10,159 nt of DNA, taken from assembly GCF_046546335.1 (NCBI RefSeq), contig NZ_JBKGYA010000067.1; one strand, written 5' to 3'. A program made the position numbers and the translations under genes. Below the pieces are notes generated by a model. The model was not told the DNA's origin. It made no database searches and saw only the letters and a program-made list of their open reading frames with translations. Positions 1 through 5,898 of the stretch are shown here, piece after piece (positions within the stretch are counted from its first letter, which is position 1; the number at the start of each line of letters is the position of its first letter). Origin of the DNA: Thiohalospira sp046546335. Lineage in GTDB: Bacteria; Pseudomonadota; Gammaproteobacteria; Thiohalospirales; Thiohalospiraceae.

Positions 1-517
1 CGCGCGTGACACAAACCGCCTCGCACCCAAACGCCGCCGCCAGCCCGGCCAGGGGCGGGCGCCCGGCGGCGGCGAAGAGCAGGGCGGCCAGGGGCGGGAG
101 GATGATGTAGCCGGGATCGGCGGCCATGAGCACCCCGAGGACCAGCACGCCGGGGGTGAGCAGCCGCGTGGGCAGGCGCCGCATGGCGCGGCGGAAGGCG
201 GCGGCGAAGAGGCCGCTGCGCTCGGCCAGCCCCATGCCGAGCATGGCCACCAGCACGAGCCCCAGGGGGCGGAACTCCACGAAGTTCTCCACCAGGTGGC
301 TGGACAGCCACCAGATCCCGTCGCTGTCCAGGAGGCTGCGGGCGCGGATGGTGTCCTCATCCCGGGGGTGGGGCAGGGCCGCGCCGGCCAGCTCGGCCAG
401 GTGGCTGACCACCAGGATCACGCCCAGGCCGATGGCGAAGAGGGTCATGGGTTCGGGCAGCCGGTTGCCGGCCCGCTCCAGGCGGTCCAGCCAGCCGCCT
501 CCGGTTGCAGTGGCCAT
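1..517 (-). CDS. AbgT-family transporter, N-terminal part (cut by window edge)
   Basis: The 172 visible residues look like the N-terminus of the AbgT family (p-aminobenzoyl-glutamate transporters; some members export sulfonamide-type drugs) in the inner membrane. Family-like stretches are WLDRLERAGNRLPEP (9-23), a first helix about 24-45, FRPLGLVLVAMLGMGLAERSG (82-102, a helix), PTRLLTPGVLVLGVL (116-130) and AADPGYIILPPLAALLF (132-148), with an Asp at 134 where the family has a conserved Asp-x-Gly-Tyr. The ATG at 517 is preceded on the minus strand by AAGGA with six bases of spacing. After residue 163 (GLAAAF) the family normally continues as roughly G-V-S-G-G-F-S-A-N-L, but this frame reads GCEAVCVTR. 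The gene may be frameshifted, divergent, or affected by low-quality sequence at a contig end. The family call is fairly secure; transport substrate and intactness are not. Confidence 0.72.
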   Translation of the reverse strand, partial: MATATGGGWLDRLERAGNRLPEPMTLFAIGLGVILVVSHLAELAGAALPHPRDEDTIRARSLLDSDGIWWLSSHLVENFVEFRPLGLVLVAMLGMGLAERSGLFAAAFRRAMRRLPTRLLTPGVLVLGVLMAADPGYIILPPLAALLFAAAGRPPLAGLAAAFGCEAVCVTR

Positions 518-559
518 CCGTGTTCCTTGTCCGCCGCGCAGGCGTTCTTCTTGCCGGAT

Positions 560-594
560 GATCGCCCGGGCGGGTTCCGGCCCCCTGGGCGATC
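560..594. repeat. Inverted repeat in AbgT leader (GATCGCCC...GGGCGATC)
   Basis: A perfect 8-base inverted repeat, GATCGCCC at 560-567 and GGGCGATC at 587-594, encloses a G/C-rich 19-base spacer that can extend the pairing. It sits about 43 bases upstream of the AbgT start codon. Neither strand has a following T-run, so it does not look like an intrinsic terminator. An operator or a 5' UTR hairpin for the transporter is possible, but this is inference from position only. Confidence 0.45.
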
Positions 595-686
595 GATTAC
601 CACCCTACCGGAAGGGGTGTGTGAATTTCCACCACGAGGGGCGGTTCCGGAGCGTCCGGGGACCCGCTTCGAAGGGGACGCGCCGG

Positions 687-783
687 CGGTGCAGGTCCGG
701 GTCGGCTCGTCGGCCGCATCCGTACTGCCGCCGAGCCGACCGGGATGTCTCCATGGCGTATCGGGTATCAGGGACTTGCACCG
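687..783. repeat. Large structured inverted-repeat element
   Basis: Bases 687-698 (CGGTGCAGGTCC) pair with 772-783 (GGACTTGCACCG). All twelve positions pair if read as plus-strand RNA, one as G-U; on the minus strand that pair becomes A-C. Inside lies a strong hairpin: 700-709 (GGTCGGCTCG) pairs perfectly with 732-741, then after one mismatch 711-714 pairs with 727-730, leaving a 12-base loop. A further 30 bases (742-771) could form another arm. It may be a structured RNA, a dispersed palindromic repeat or a degenerate mobile element. I recognise no named family. Confidence 0.45.
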
Positions 784-824
784 GCCGCCCCCGAGTATGC
801 GGACACCCTGGGGGGGTAGGGGCG

Positions 825-836
825 CCCCGCGCGGGG
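825..836 (-). terminator. Possible GC hairpin after homocysteine methyltransferase
   Basis: A self-complementary stretch CCCCGCGCGGGG begins three bases past the stop codon of the homocysteine methyltransferase gene. There is no T-tract after it on the minus strand, so intrinsic termination is uncertain. It could stabilise the 3' end, or it could simply reflect GC-rich composition. Confidence 0.25.
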
Positions 837-839
837 TGC

Positions 840-1895
840 TCAGGCGCGGTCGGCGAAGTCCCGGTTGTGGCGCTTGAGGCTCGGGTCGGTGCCGAAGAGG
901 AAGTGCTTTGCCATGTCGGGGCTGTAGCGCGAGGCCGGCGGCGTCCGGCCCACGGCCTCGGCCAGGGCGCGCATGTAGTGGGGGGCGTTGCCGCAGCACA
1001 GGCCCAGGTAGTCGACCCCGATGGCCCGAGCCCGGCGGGCGTAGTCGGCCACTTCGTGGCGGTTGCAGAGGAAGGGCTCGAGATCGGTGGGGAAGGTCCG
1101 GCCCACGTCCAGGGGCACCGAGCAGCAGTGGTCGTGCATGTTGAAGAAGGTGGGCTCGTTGGGGCTGGTGCGGTAGGGCACCGCCAGGCCGGCCACCGGG
1201 ATGGAGACCGCCGCACGGATGGCCTCCAGGTGGGGGAGCATGGTGGCCGGCCCGCGGAAGCAGTTGAGCCCCACCACGTCGGCCCCGGCCGCCTCCAGGG
1301 CGGCGGCCGCGGTGGCCGGGTCGTCGCCGTCGCGCAGGCGGCCGTCGGCGAAGACGCCGAAGGTGATCACCGCCGGCAGGCCGGCCTCGCGGATCACCTC
1401 CATGGCGATCTCCGCCTCGCCGCGGTAGTAGAGGGTCTCGGCGAGGATGAAGTCGACCCCCTCTTCCCGCGCCCAGCCCACCATCTCGGTGTACATGGCG
1501 CGGACCTGGTCGGCGGTGGCGGGGTCGTCGGGGTCGTAGATGTTGGTATTGGAGATGTTGCCGGCCACCAGCGGGGGGCGGTCCCAGCCCTCGGCGGCGA
1601 CCTCGCGCGCGGTGCGCAGGGCGCTGCGGTTCAGCGGCTCCAGCAGCTCCTCCTTGCCGATGAGCCGCATCTTCTCCCGGTGGGCGTTGTAGGTGAAGGC
1701 CTCGATGACGTCGGAGCCGGCGCGGACGAATTCGCGGTAGACCTGCTTGAGGACCTCCGGGTGGTCCAGGGCGACCTCGGGGACGAAGGAGCCGGCGGTG
1801 AGGTAGCCGCGGCGCTCCAGCTCGAAGAGGTAGCCGCCGGCGCAGAGGACCGGGTCATCCGGGTTGGCGAGCCGGGTGCGGAGGTCATCGGTCAT
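840..1895 (-). CDS. BHMT-like homocysteine S-methyltransferase family protein
   Basis: The 351-residue protein fits the single-domain, zinc-dependent homocysteine S-methyltransferase family, which moves a methyl group from a small donor (betaine, S-methylmethionine or similar) to homocysteine to make methionine in the cytoplasm. The zinc ligands are visible: Cys212 in VGLNC and Cys300-Cys301 in YLGLCCG. The N-terminus (GGYLFELERRGYLTAGSFVPE, 20-40, then REFVRAGSDVIEAFTYNAHREK) closely resembles betaine-homocysteine methyltransferase. Glu153 in FILAET matches the homocysteine-binding Glu. The usual Asp of the N-terminal D-G-G/A motif is not present; the sequence reads LCAGG. An additional MHDHCC segment (253-258) precedes the C-terminal zinc pair. 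The ATG at 1895 has GGAG eight bases upstream. The donor cannot be assigned from sequence; betaine is plausible in a halophile. The gene stands alone, with palindromic spacers on both sides. Confidence 0.85.
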   Translation of the reverse strand: MTDDLRTRLANPDDPVLCAGGYLFELERRGYLTAGSFVPEVALDHPEVLKQVYREFVRAGSDVIEAFTYNAHREKMRLIGKEELLEPLNRSALRTAREVAAEGWDRPPLVAGNISNTNIYDPDDPATADQVRAMYTEMVGWAREEGVDFILAETLYYRGEAEIAMEVIREAGLPAVITFGVFADGRLRDGDDPATAAAALEAAGADVVGLNCFRGPATMLPHLEAIRAAVSIPVAGLAVPYRTSPNEPTFFNMHDHCCSVPLDVGRTFPTDLEPFLCNRHEVADYARRARAIGVDYLGLCCGNAPHYMRALAEAVGRTPPASRYSPDMAKHFLFGTDPSLKRHNRDFADRA

Positions 1896-1976
1896 GGGGC
1901 TTTCTCCGGGGTCGGTTCACGAGGCTGAATGCGAGGAGGCGGAGTGGCTCCGTTCCGGTGGCATGGTTCGTCCAGG

Positions 1977-2084
1977 GGAGGGTCGGGGCGGTGCTTTCCG
2001 GGAGACGGCGTACATACGTCCCTGTAGCCTCCACGGCGACATCCCTGTCGCCGAGGCTCCCGGAAAGCACCGCCCCGACCCTCC
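1977..2084. repeat. Large palindromic repeat with 28-base perfect arms
   Basis: Bases 1977-2004 and 2057-2084 are perfect reverse complements (left arm begins GGAGGGTCGGGG and ends TTTCCGGGAG). The 52-base interior has two smaller hairpins with TCCC-type loops: 2034-2053 pairs CGGCGACA with TGTCGCCG, and a weaker one around 2007-2029 pairs GGC-TACA with TGTAGCC around a bulge. Their loop regions are near-copies of each other (ACGTCCCTGTAGCC and ACATCCCTGTCGCC, 12 of 14 identical). The whole could fold as a cloverleaf on either strand. It lies downstream of hemL and upstream of the homocysteine methyltransferase, both minus strand, so it may terminate or process the hemL transcript. The form resembles REP/BIME-type extragenic palindromes; copy number in the genome cannot be seen here. 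Confidence 0.75.
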
Positions 2085-2170
2085 TTGGCCCCCTTCTGCG
2101 CCCACCCCTCGTCCCGGGGGTCGCCACTACCGCGCCGCCTGGTTCCGTGGCGGGTCCCGCGGTCTCGGTT

Positions 2171-3454
2171 CTAGCCCAGCTCCGCCAGGGTGGCGTCGGC
2201 GGCCTCCAGGGTCTCCTGGATCTCGGCGTCGCCGTGGGCGCTGGAGAGGAAGCAGGCCTCGAAGGGCGCCGGGGCGAGGTAGATCCCGCGGTTGAGCATG
2301 CCGTGGAAGAAGAGCCGGAAGCGGTCGAGGTTGGAGTTCACCACCTGGTGGTAGCGGGTGACCTGCTCGTCCTCGGTGAAGAAGATCCCCAGCATGCCGC
2401 CGACGACATTGGTGGTCATGGCGATGCCGTGGGCGCGGGCGCGCTCCTCCAGGCCCTCGGCCAGCTCCCGGGCGCGGTTCTCCAGCCGCTCGTGGAAGCC
2501 GGGCTCCTCGATCCGCTCCAGGGTGGCCAGGCCGGCGGCCATGGTCACCGGGTTACCGGCCAGGGTCCCGGCCTGGTAGACCGGCCCCAGCGGGGAGAGC
2601 TGTTCCATGATGTCTCGGCGGCCGCCGAAGGCGCCCACCGGCATGCCGCCGCCGACGACCTTGCCCAGGCAGGTCAGGTCCGGGGTGATGCCGTAGCGCT
2701 GCTGGGCGCCGCCCAGGGCGACGCGGAAGCCGGTCATCACCTCGTCGAAGATGAGGAGGGAGCCGTGGGCGTCGCAGACCTCGCGCAGGGTCTCCAGGAA
2801 GCCGGGCTCCGGCGGCACGCAGTTCATGTTGCCGGCCACCGGCTCGACGATGATCCCGGCGATCTGGCCGCCCATGTGCTCGAAGAGTTCGCGCACGCCG
2901 TCGGCGTCGTTGTAGGTAAGCGTCAGGGTGTGCTCGGCCAGGCTGGCGGGGACGCCGGGGGAGCTGGGGCTGCCGAAGGTCAGCGCCCCGGAGCCGGCCT
3001 TCACCAGCAGGCTGTCCACGTGGCCGTGGAAGTTGCCCTCGAACTTCACGATCTTGTCCCGGCCGGTGTAGCCGCGGGCCAGGCGGATGGCGGACATGGT
3101 CGCCTCGGTGCCGGAGTTGACCATGCGAACCATGTCCATGGAGGGGACCAGATCGCAGACCTTGTCGGCCATGCGGGTCTCCAGCACCGTCGGCGTGCCG
3201 AAGGAGAGCCCCCGGGCGGCGGTCTCCTGCACGGCGCGGACCACCTCGGGGTCGGCGTGGCCGAGGATGAGGGGGCCCCAGGAGCCGACGTAGTCGATGT
3301 AGGACCGGTCGCTCTCGCTGATCATGCGGGCGCCCTCGCCGCGCTTGAAGAACATGGGCTCCCCGCCCACGCCCTTGAAGGCGCGGACCGGGGAGTTCAC
3401 GCCCCCGGGAATGTGGCGGCTGGCGGCCTCGAAGAGTTCGTGGGTGTGCGGCAT
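2171..3454 (-). CDS. hemL: Glutamate-1-semialdehyde 2,1-aminomutase
   Basis: This PLP enzyme converts glutamate-1-semialdehyde to 5-aminolevulinate, the last step of the C5 route to heme, siroheme, cobalamin and, in phototrophs, bacteriochlorophyll. At 427 residues it has the usual family length. Visible landmarks are the N-terminal HIPGGVNSPVRAF (14-26), NSGTEATMSAIRLAR (113-127), FEGNFHGHVD (138-147), IFDEVMTGFR with Asp237, and LGKVVGGGMPVGAFGG with the Schiff-base Lys265, then YQAGTLAGNP. No key residue appears to be missing. The ATG at 3454 is preceded by GAGG eight bases upstream. It follows thiE by 45 bases on the same strand and is probably the last gene of a thiD-thiE-hemL operon, an arrangement common in gammaproteobacteria. 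The large palindrome lies beyond its stop codon. Confidence 0.97.
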   Translation of the reverse strand: MPHTHELFEAASRHIPGGVNSPVRAFKGVGGEPMFFKRGEGARMISESDRSYIDYVGSWGPLILGHADPEVVRAVQETAARGLSFGTPTVLETRMADKVCDLVPSMDMVRMVNSGTEATMSAIRLARGYTGRDKIVKFEGNFHGHVDSLLVKAGSGALTFGSPSSPGVPASLAEHTLTLTYNDADGVRELFEHMGGQIAGIIVEPVAGNMNCVPPEPGFLETLREVCDAHGSLLIFDEVMTGFRVALGGAQQRYGITPDLTCLGKVVGGGMPVGAFGGRRDIMEQLSPLGPVYQAGTLAGNPVTMAAGLATLERIEEPGFHERLENRARELAEGLEERARAHGIAMTTNVVGGMLGIFFTEDEQVTRYHQVVNSNLDRFRLFFHGMLNRGIYLAPAPFEACFLSSAHGDAEIQETLEAADATLAELG

Positions 3455-3499
3455 GACGCGGGCCTCGATGGTTCGTGGTCGATTTCGGTATCCGGGATC

Positions 3500-4129
3500 T
3501 CAGTCGGCGTCGAAGAGGGCGGCGTAGCGCCGCGCGGCGGCGGCGATGTCCGCCGCGCCGAAGACGCCGTGGATCACCGCCAGGGCATCGGCCCCGGCGG
3601 CGACCAGTTCGCCGCCATTCTCCGGGGTGATCCCGCCGATGGCAACGGCGGGCACGCCCAGCTCCGCCCGGGCCCGGCCCAGGTTGGCCGGGTCTGCCGG
3701 CGGGTTGTCCGGCTTGGTGGTCGAGGGGAAGAAGCGGCCGAAGGCGACGTAGTCGGCGCCGGCGGCCACCGCCGACCGGGCGCGCTCGAGGTCGTTGTAG
3801 CAGGAGGCGCCCAGGGGCCCGGTGATCCGGGCGCGGGCGGTGGCGAGATCCGGGTCGTCGGCGCCCAGGTGGAGGCCGGTGCCCAGCTCCGCAGCGAGAT
3901 CCGGGTCGTCGTTGACGATGAAGGCCGCCCCGCGGGAGCGGCAGAGGTCGGCCAGGGCGGCGGCCTCGGCGCGGCGGCGCCGGTGGTCGGTGGATTTATC
4001 CCGGTACTGGATGACCCGGGCGCCCCCGTCCAGGGCGGCGGCCACCCGCCGGGTCAGGGCCTCGGGCCCCTCGCGCTGGTCGTCGGTGATGGCGTAGAGG
4101 CCGGCGATGGCCGGGGGGTCACTCGTCAT
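3500..4129 (-). CDS. thiE: Thiamine-phosphate synthase
   Basis: The enzyme joins HMP pyrophosphate and the thiazole phosphate to form thiamine phosphate in the cytoplasm. The 209-residue sequence is full length for this TIM-barrel family. It carries the expected motifs in order: LYAITDD (11-17), VIQYRDK (39-45) for pyrophosphate binding, FIVNDD (70-75), GLHLGADD (85-92), GASCYND (107-113), the PSTTKP loop with Lys139, and AIGGITPEN (163-171). The HLG-Q-x-D motif has Ala instead of Gln, as seen in some homologues. The ATG at 4129 lies inside the end of thiD: the two genes overlap by 11 bases in different frames, which suggests translational coupling. The thiazole partner gene and thiC are not in the window. 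Confidence 0.96.
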   Translation of the reverse strand: MTSDPPAIAGLYAITDDQREGPEALTRRVAAALDGGARVIQYRDKSTDHRRRRAEAAALADLCRSRGAAFIVNDDPDLAAELGTGLHLGADDPDLATARARITGPLGASCYNDLERARSAVAAGADYVAFGRFFPSTTKPDNPPADPANLGRARAELGVPAVAIGGITPENGGELVAAGADALAVIHGVFGAADIAAAARRYAALFDAD

Positions 4130-4928
4130 CGTCGCCGTCGGCCCAGAAGAGGCGGTTGGGGACGTGCTGCCCCATGCCGATGCGGTAGCCGTGGGCCAGC
4201 GCCTCCTGAACGTAGGCCTGGGCCTCGTGGACCGCCGAGAGGGGCTCGCTGGCCTGGGCCAGGAGGCCGGCGATGGCCGAGGCGAGGGTGCAGCCGGAGC
4301 CGTGGTAGGTATGCGGCAGCCGGTCCCAGGTGAAGCGCTCCATCAGGCGTTCGTTGCCGAAGAGGCTGTTGGTGACCCGTTCCGAGGGCTCGTCGGCGCC
4401 GGTGACCAGGACGAATTCGCAGCCGTCGCTCATGAGCTGGTGGGCGCAGGCGTCCAGGGTATCGGCGGCCGGCGCCAGGGCGCGCGCCTCCGGGGCGTTG
4501 GGGGTGAGCAGGGTGGTCTGGGGGAAGATCAGGCTGCGCAGGGCGTCCGGGACGTCGCGCTCGGCCAGGTCGCCGCCGCCGCCGGCGAACAGGACGGGGT
4601 CGGTGACCACCGGGATGTCGGGGTAGTCGCGCAGGATGGTGTGGACCGCCTCGATGTTCTCCACACTGCCGAGCATGCCGAGCTTGAAGCAGGCCACCGG
4701 CATGTCCTCCAGCACGGCCCGCGCCTGGGAGACCACCCAGTCGGCCTCCACCGCCTGAAAGTCCTGGACATTGCTCGTGTCCTGGACGGTAATGGCGGTG
4801 ACCACTGGGGCGATGTGGCAGCCCATGGAGGCGATGGCCTCGGTATCGGCGGCCAGACCGGCGCCGCCGGCGGGGTCGTTACCGGCGAAGACCATCACCA
4901 CGGGGACGGCATCGGGGTCGTAGGCCAT
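4119..4928 (-). CDS. thiD: Hydroxymethylpyrimidine / phosphomethylpyrimidine kinase
   Basis: ThiD phosphorylates HMP and HMP-phosphate to give the pyrophosphate used by ThiE. The 269-residue ribokinase-fold protein shows VFAGNDPAGGAGLAADTEA (13-31, substrate-binding start), PVVTAITVQDT (41-51), FKLGMLGS (81-88), VVTDPV (107-112), LLTPNAPEA (140-148), LVTGAD (174-179) and YHGSGCTLASAIAG (208-221), whose GSGCTL forms the anion hole with Cys213. An upstream in-frame ATG at 4991 would add 21 residues unlike the family. The ATG at 4928 has AGGAG just upstream and starts directly before the kinase fold, so it is preferred. The end is acidic (DGDDDE). It heads the thiD-thiE-hemL unit; the 134-base spacer upstream shows no thiamine riboswitch. 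Confidence 0.96.
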   Translation of the reverse strand: MAYDPDAVPVVMVFAGNDPAGGAGLAADTEAIASMGCHIAPVVTAITVQDTSNVQDFQAVEADWVVSQARAVLEDMPVACFKLGMLGSVENIEAVHTILRDYPDIPVVTDPVLFAGGGGDLAERDVPDALRSLIFPQTTLLTPNAPEARALAPAADTLDACAHQLMSDGCEFVLVTGADEPSERVTNSLFGNERLMERFTWDRLPHTYHGSGCTLASAIAGLLAQASEPLSAVHEAQAYVQEALAHGYRIGMGQHVPNRLFWADGDDDE

Positions 4929-5062
4929 GGCTCGCTCCTGGCTTCGCGCTGTCGAAACCGGGATGATGGGCGCTGCGGGGCGGAACTTCAATCATCCGCG
5001 CCGGTCATTGCGGATATAACAAGTCGCCGCGGGCCAGGGAGGGACGCGGGAGGGGAGAGTCG
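4929..5062. promoter_or_regulatory. Divergent promoter region between thiD and protease-lipoprotein operon
   Basis: The two operons start facing away from each other, so promoters for both should lie here. The only AT-rich spot is GGATATAACAAG around 5012-5023, which could supply a -10 (TATAAC at 5015-5020 on plus, or GTTATA on minus). No convincing -35 box is visible at proper spacing. The lipoprotein gene has AGGGGAG at 5051-5057 as ribosome binding site; thiD has AGGAG. Promoter placement is inference. Confidence 0.4.
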
Positions 5063-5896
5063 ATGCCGAAGAGGGGATGGGGGGCCGCGGTGGCGGTCCT
5101 GGCCGTCGGGGTGTCCGGCTGCGCGGCCTGGGAGCGCGGGCCGGAGCCGGTCACCGCCGAGGCCTTCGACGAGCGCATGGCCGCCCTGGAGGAGTCGCTG
5201 GCCGAGGCCGCCGCGGAGCGGTCGGAGCAGCGGGAGACCGTGGCGGGCCTGCAGCGCCTCGTGGACGAACTGCCGGTGACGATGCGCGCCGAGTGCCGCC
5301 GCGAACCGGCGGAGCCATCCCCGGTCGCCCCAACCTGCCGCTCGGCGGAGGGCGACCTCCCGATGGACCGCGAGGTCCTGGGGCGGCGGGAGTGGGTGCG
5401 CTTCCCCTCCCTGGGGCTCGCCCTGGAGGCGCGGGTGGACACCGGCGCCAAGACCTCCTCCCTCTCGGCCACCGATATCACCCCCTTCGAACGGGACGGC
5501 GAGGACTGGGTCCGGTTCCGCATCGCCCTGGGGGAGGAGCATGCCTTCCGGCCCGAGGAGCGCCCCGACGGGGAGTCCGGGGAGATCGAGCGGCCGGTGG
5601 AGCGCACCGTGACCATCGTCCAGGCTACCGGCGAGGACGAGCGCCACGTCATCACGCTGCCCATGGAACTGGGCCCCATCAGCGAGCGGGTGGAGTTCAC
5701 CCTCAAAGACCGCACCGACCTCTCCACGCCGCTGCTGCTGGGGCGGCGCTTCTTCATGGACATCGCCCTGGTGGACGTGGGGCGCAAGCACCTCCACGGC
5801 GGCCCGCCGGACCTCGAGGAGGAGTCGGGAGAGGACGAGGGCGACGAGGCGGCCGAGGGGGAGGACGGGGCCGCGGATGACGGCGGGGGATCCTGA
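5063..5896 (+). CDS. Lipoprotein with retropepsin-like 'ATP-dependent zinc protease' (RimB-type) domain
   Basis: The N-terminus has a short basic start (PKR), a hydrophobic helix and a lipobox GVSGC with the lipidated Cys at 20, so the protein is probably anchored in a membrane on the periplasmic side. Residues 32-70 (AEAFDERMAALEESLAEAAAE and onward) look like a coiled coil. Cys78 and Cys92 could form a disulfide. The domain at about 102-245 matches the family annotated as ATP-dependent zinc protease, which belongs to the retropepsin-like aspartyl fold. The catalytic motif is DTGAKTSSL with Asp126, followed by PLLLGRRFFMDIALVDV (223-239). The tail (251-277) is very acidic. The gene is followed after two bases by the inactive transglutaminase gene and then the RimK-like ligase, a gene trio known in gammaproteobacteria. 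Substrate unknown; 'ATP-dependent' and 'zinc' in the family name are not supported by visible motifs. Confidence 0.85.
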   Translation: MPKRGWGAAVAVLAVGVSGCAAWERGPEPVTAEAFDERMAALEESLAEAAAERSEQRETVAGLQRLVDELPVTMRAECRREPAEPSPVAPTCRSAEGDLPMDREVLGRREWVRFPSLGLALEARVDTGAKTSSLSATDITPFERDGEDWVRFRIALGEEHAFRPEERPDGESGEIERPVERTVTIVQATGEDERHVITLPMELGPISERVEFTLKDRTDLSTPLLLGRRFFMDIALVDVGRKHLHGGPPDLEEESGEDEGDEAAEGEDGAADDGGGS

Positions 5897-5898
5897 GC

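Larger units (their letters stand above)
518..839. other. Non-coding spacer rich in inverted repeats
   Basis: This is the longest stretch without a convincing gene. It lies downstream of the homocysteine methyltransferase and upstream of the AbgT gene, both on the minus strand, so it holds the 3' end of one transcript and the promoter or leader of the other. It contains three clear inverted repeats, listed separately (560-594, 687-783, 825-836). Open frames run through it on both strands but resemble no family I recognise. No tRNA, and no complete riboswitch consensus, is visible. Confidence 0.6.

Noticed and set aside
740..800. Cobalamin-riboswitch-like words on the minus strand (GCCGGTGCAAGTCC and TGATACCCG)
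   Set aside because: The words resemble parts of the B12 riboswitch, but the core CCCGCNACTG box that should follow is absent and the fragments abut, so a functional aptamer is not supported. A decayed remnant cannot be excluded.
126..1928. Long plus-strand open frame opposite the AbgT and homocysteine methyltransferase genes
   Set aside because: It reads through the structured spacer and has composition typical of antisense frames; no family resemblance.
1958..4333. Long plus-strand open frame opposite hemL, thiE and thiD
   Set aside because: The translation is Gly/Ala/Val/His-rich without any recognisable domain, and it begins inside the palindromic repeat. The opposite strand has complete, conserved enzymes.
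4929..4991. 21-residue longer start for ThiD at 4991
   Set aside because: The extension is unlike the family, and the ATG at 4928 has a good AGGAG site directly before the conserved kinase start.
4929..5062. Thiamine pyrophosphate riboswitch upstream of thiD
   Set aside because: Searched by eye on the minus strand; neither the CTGAGA box nor the ACCTGATCTGG-type box is present.
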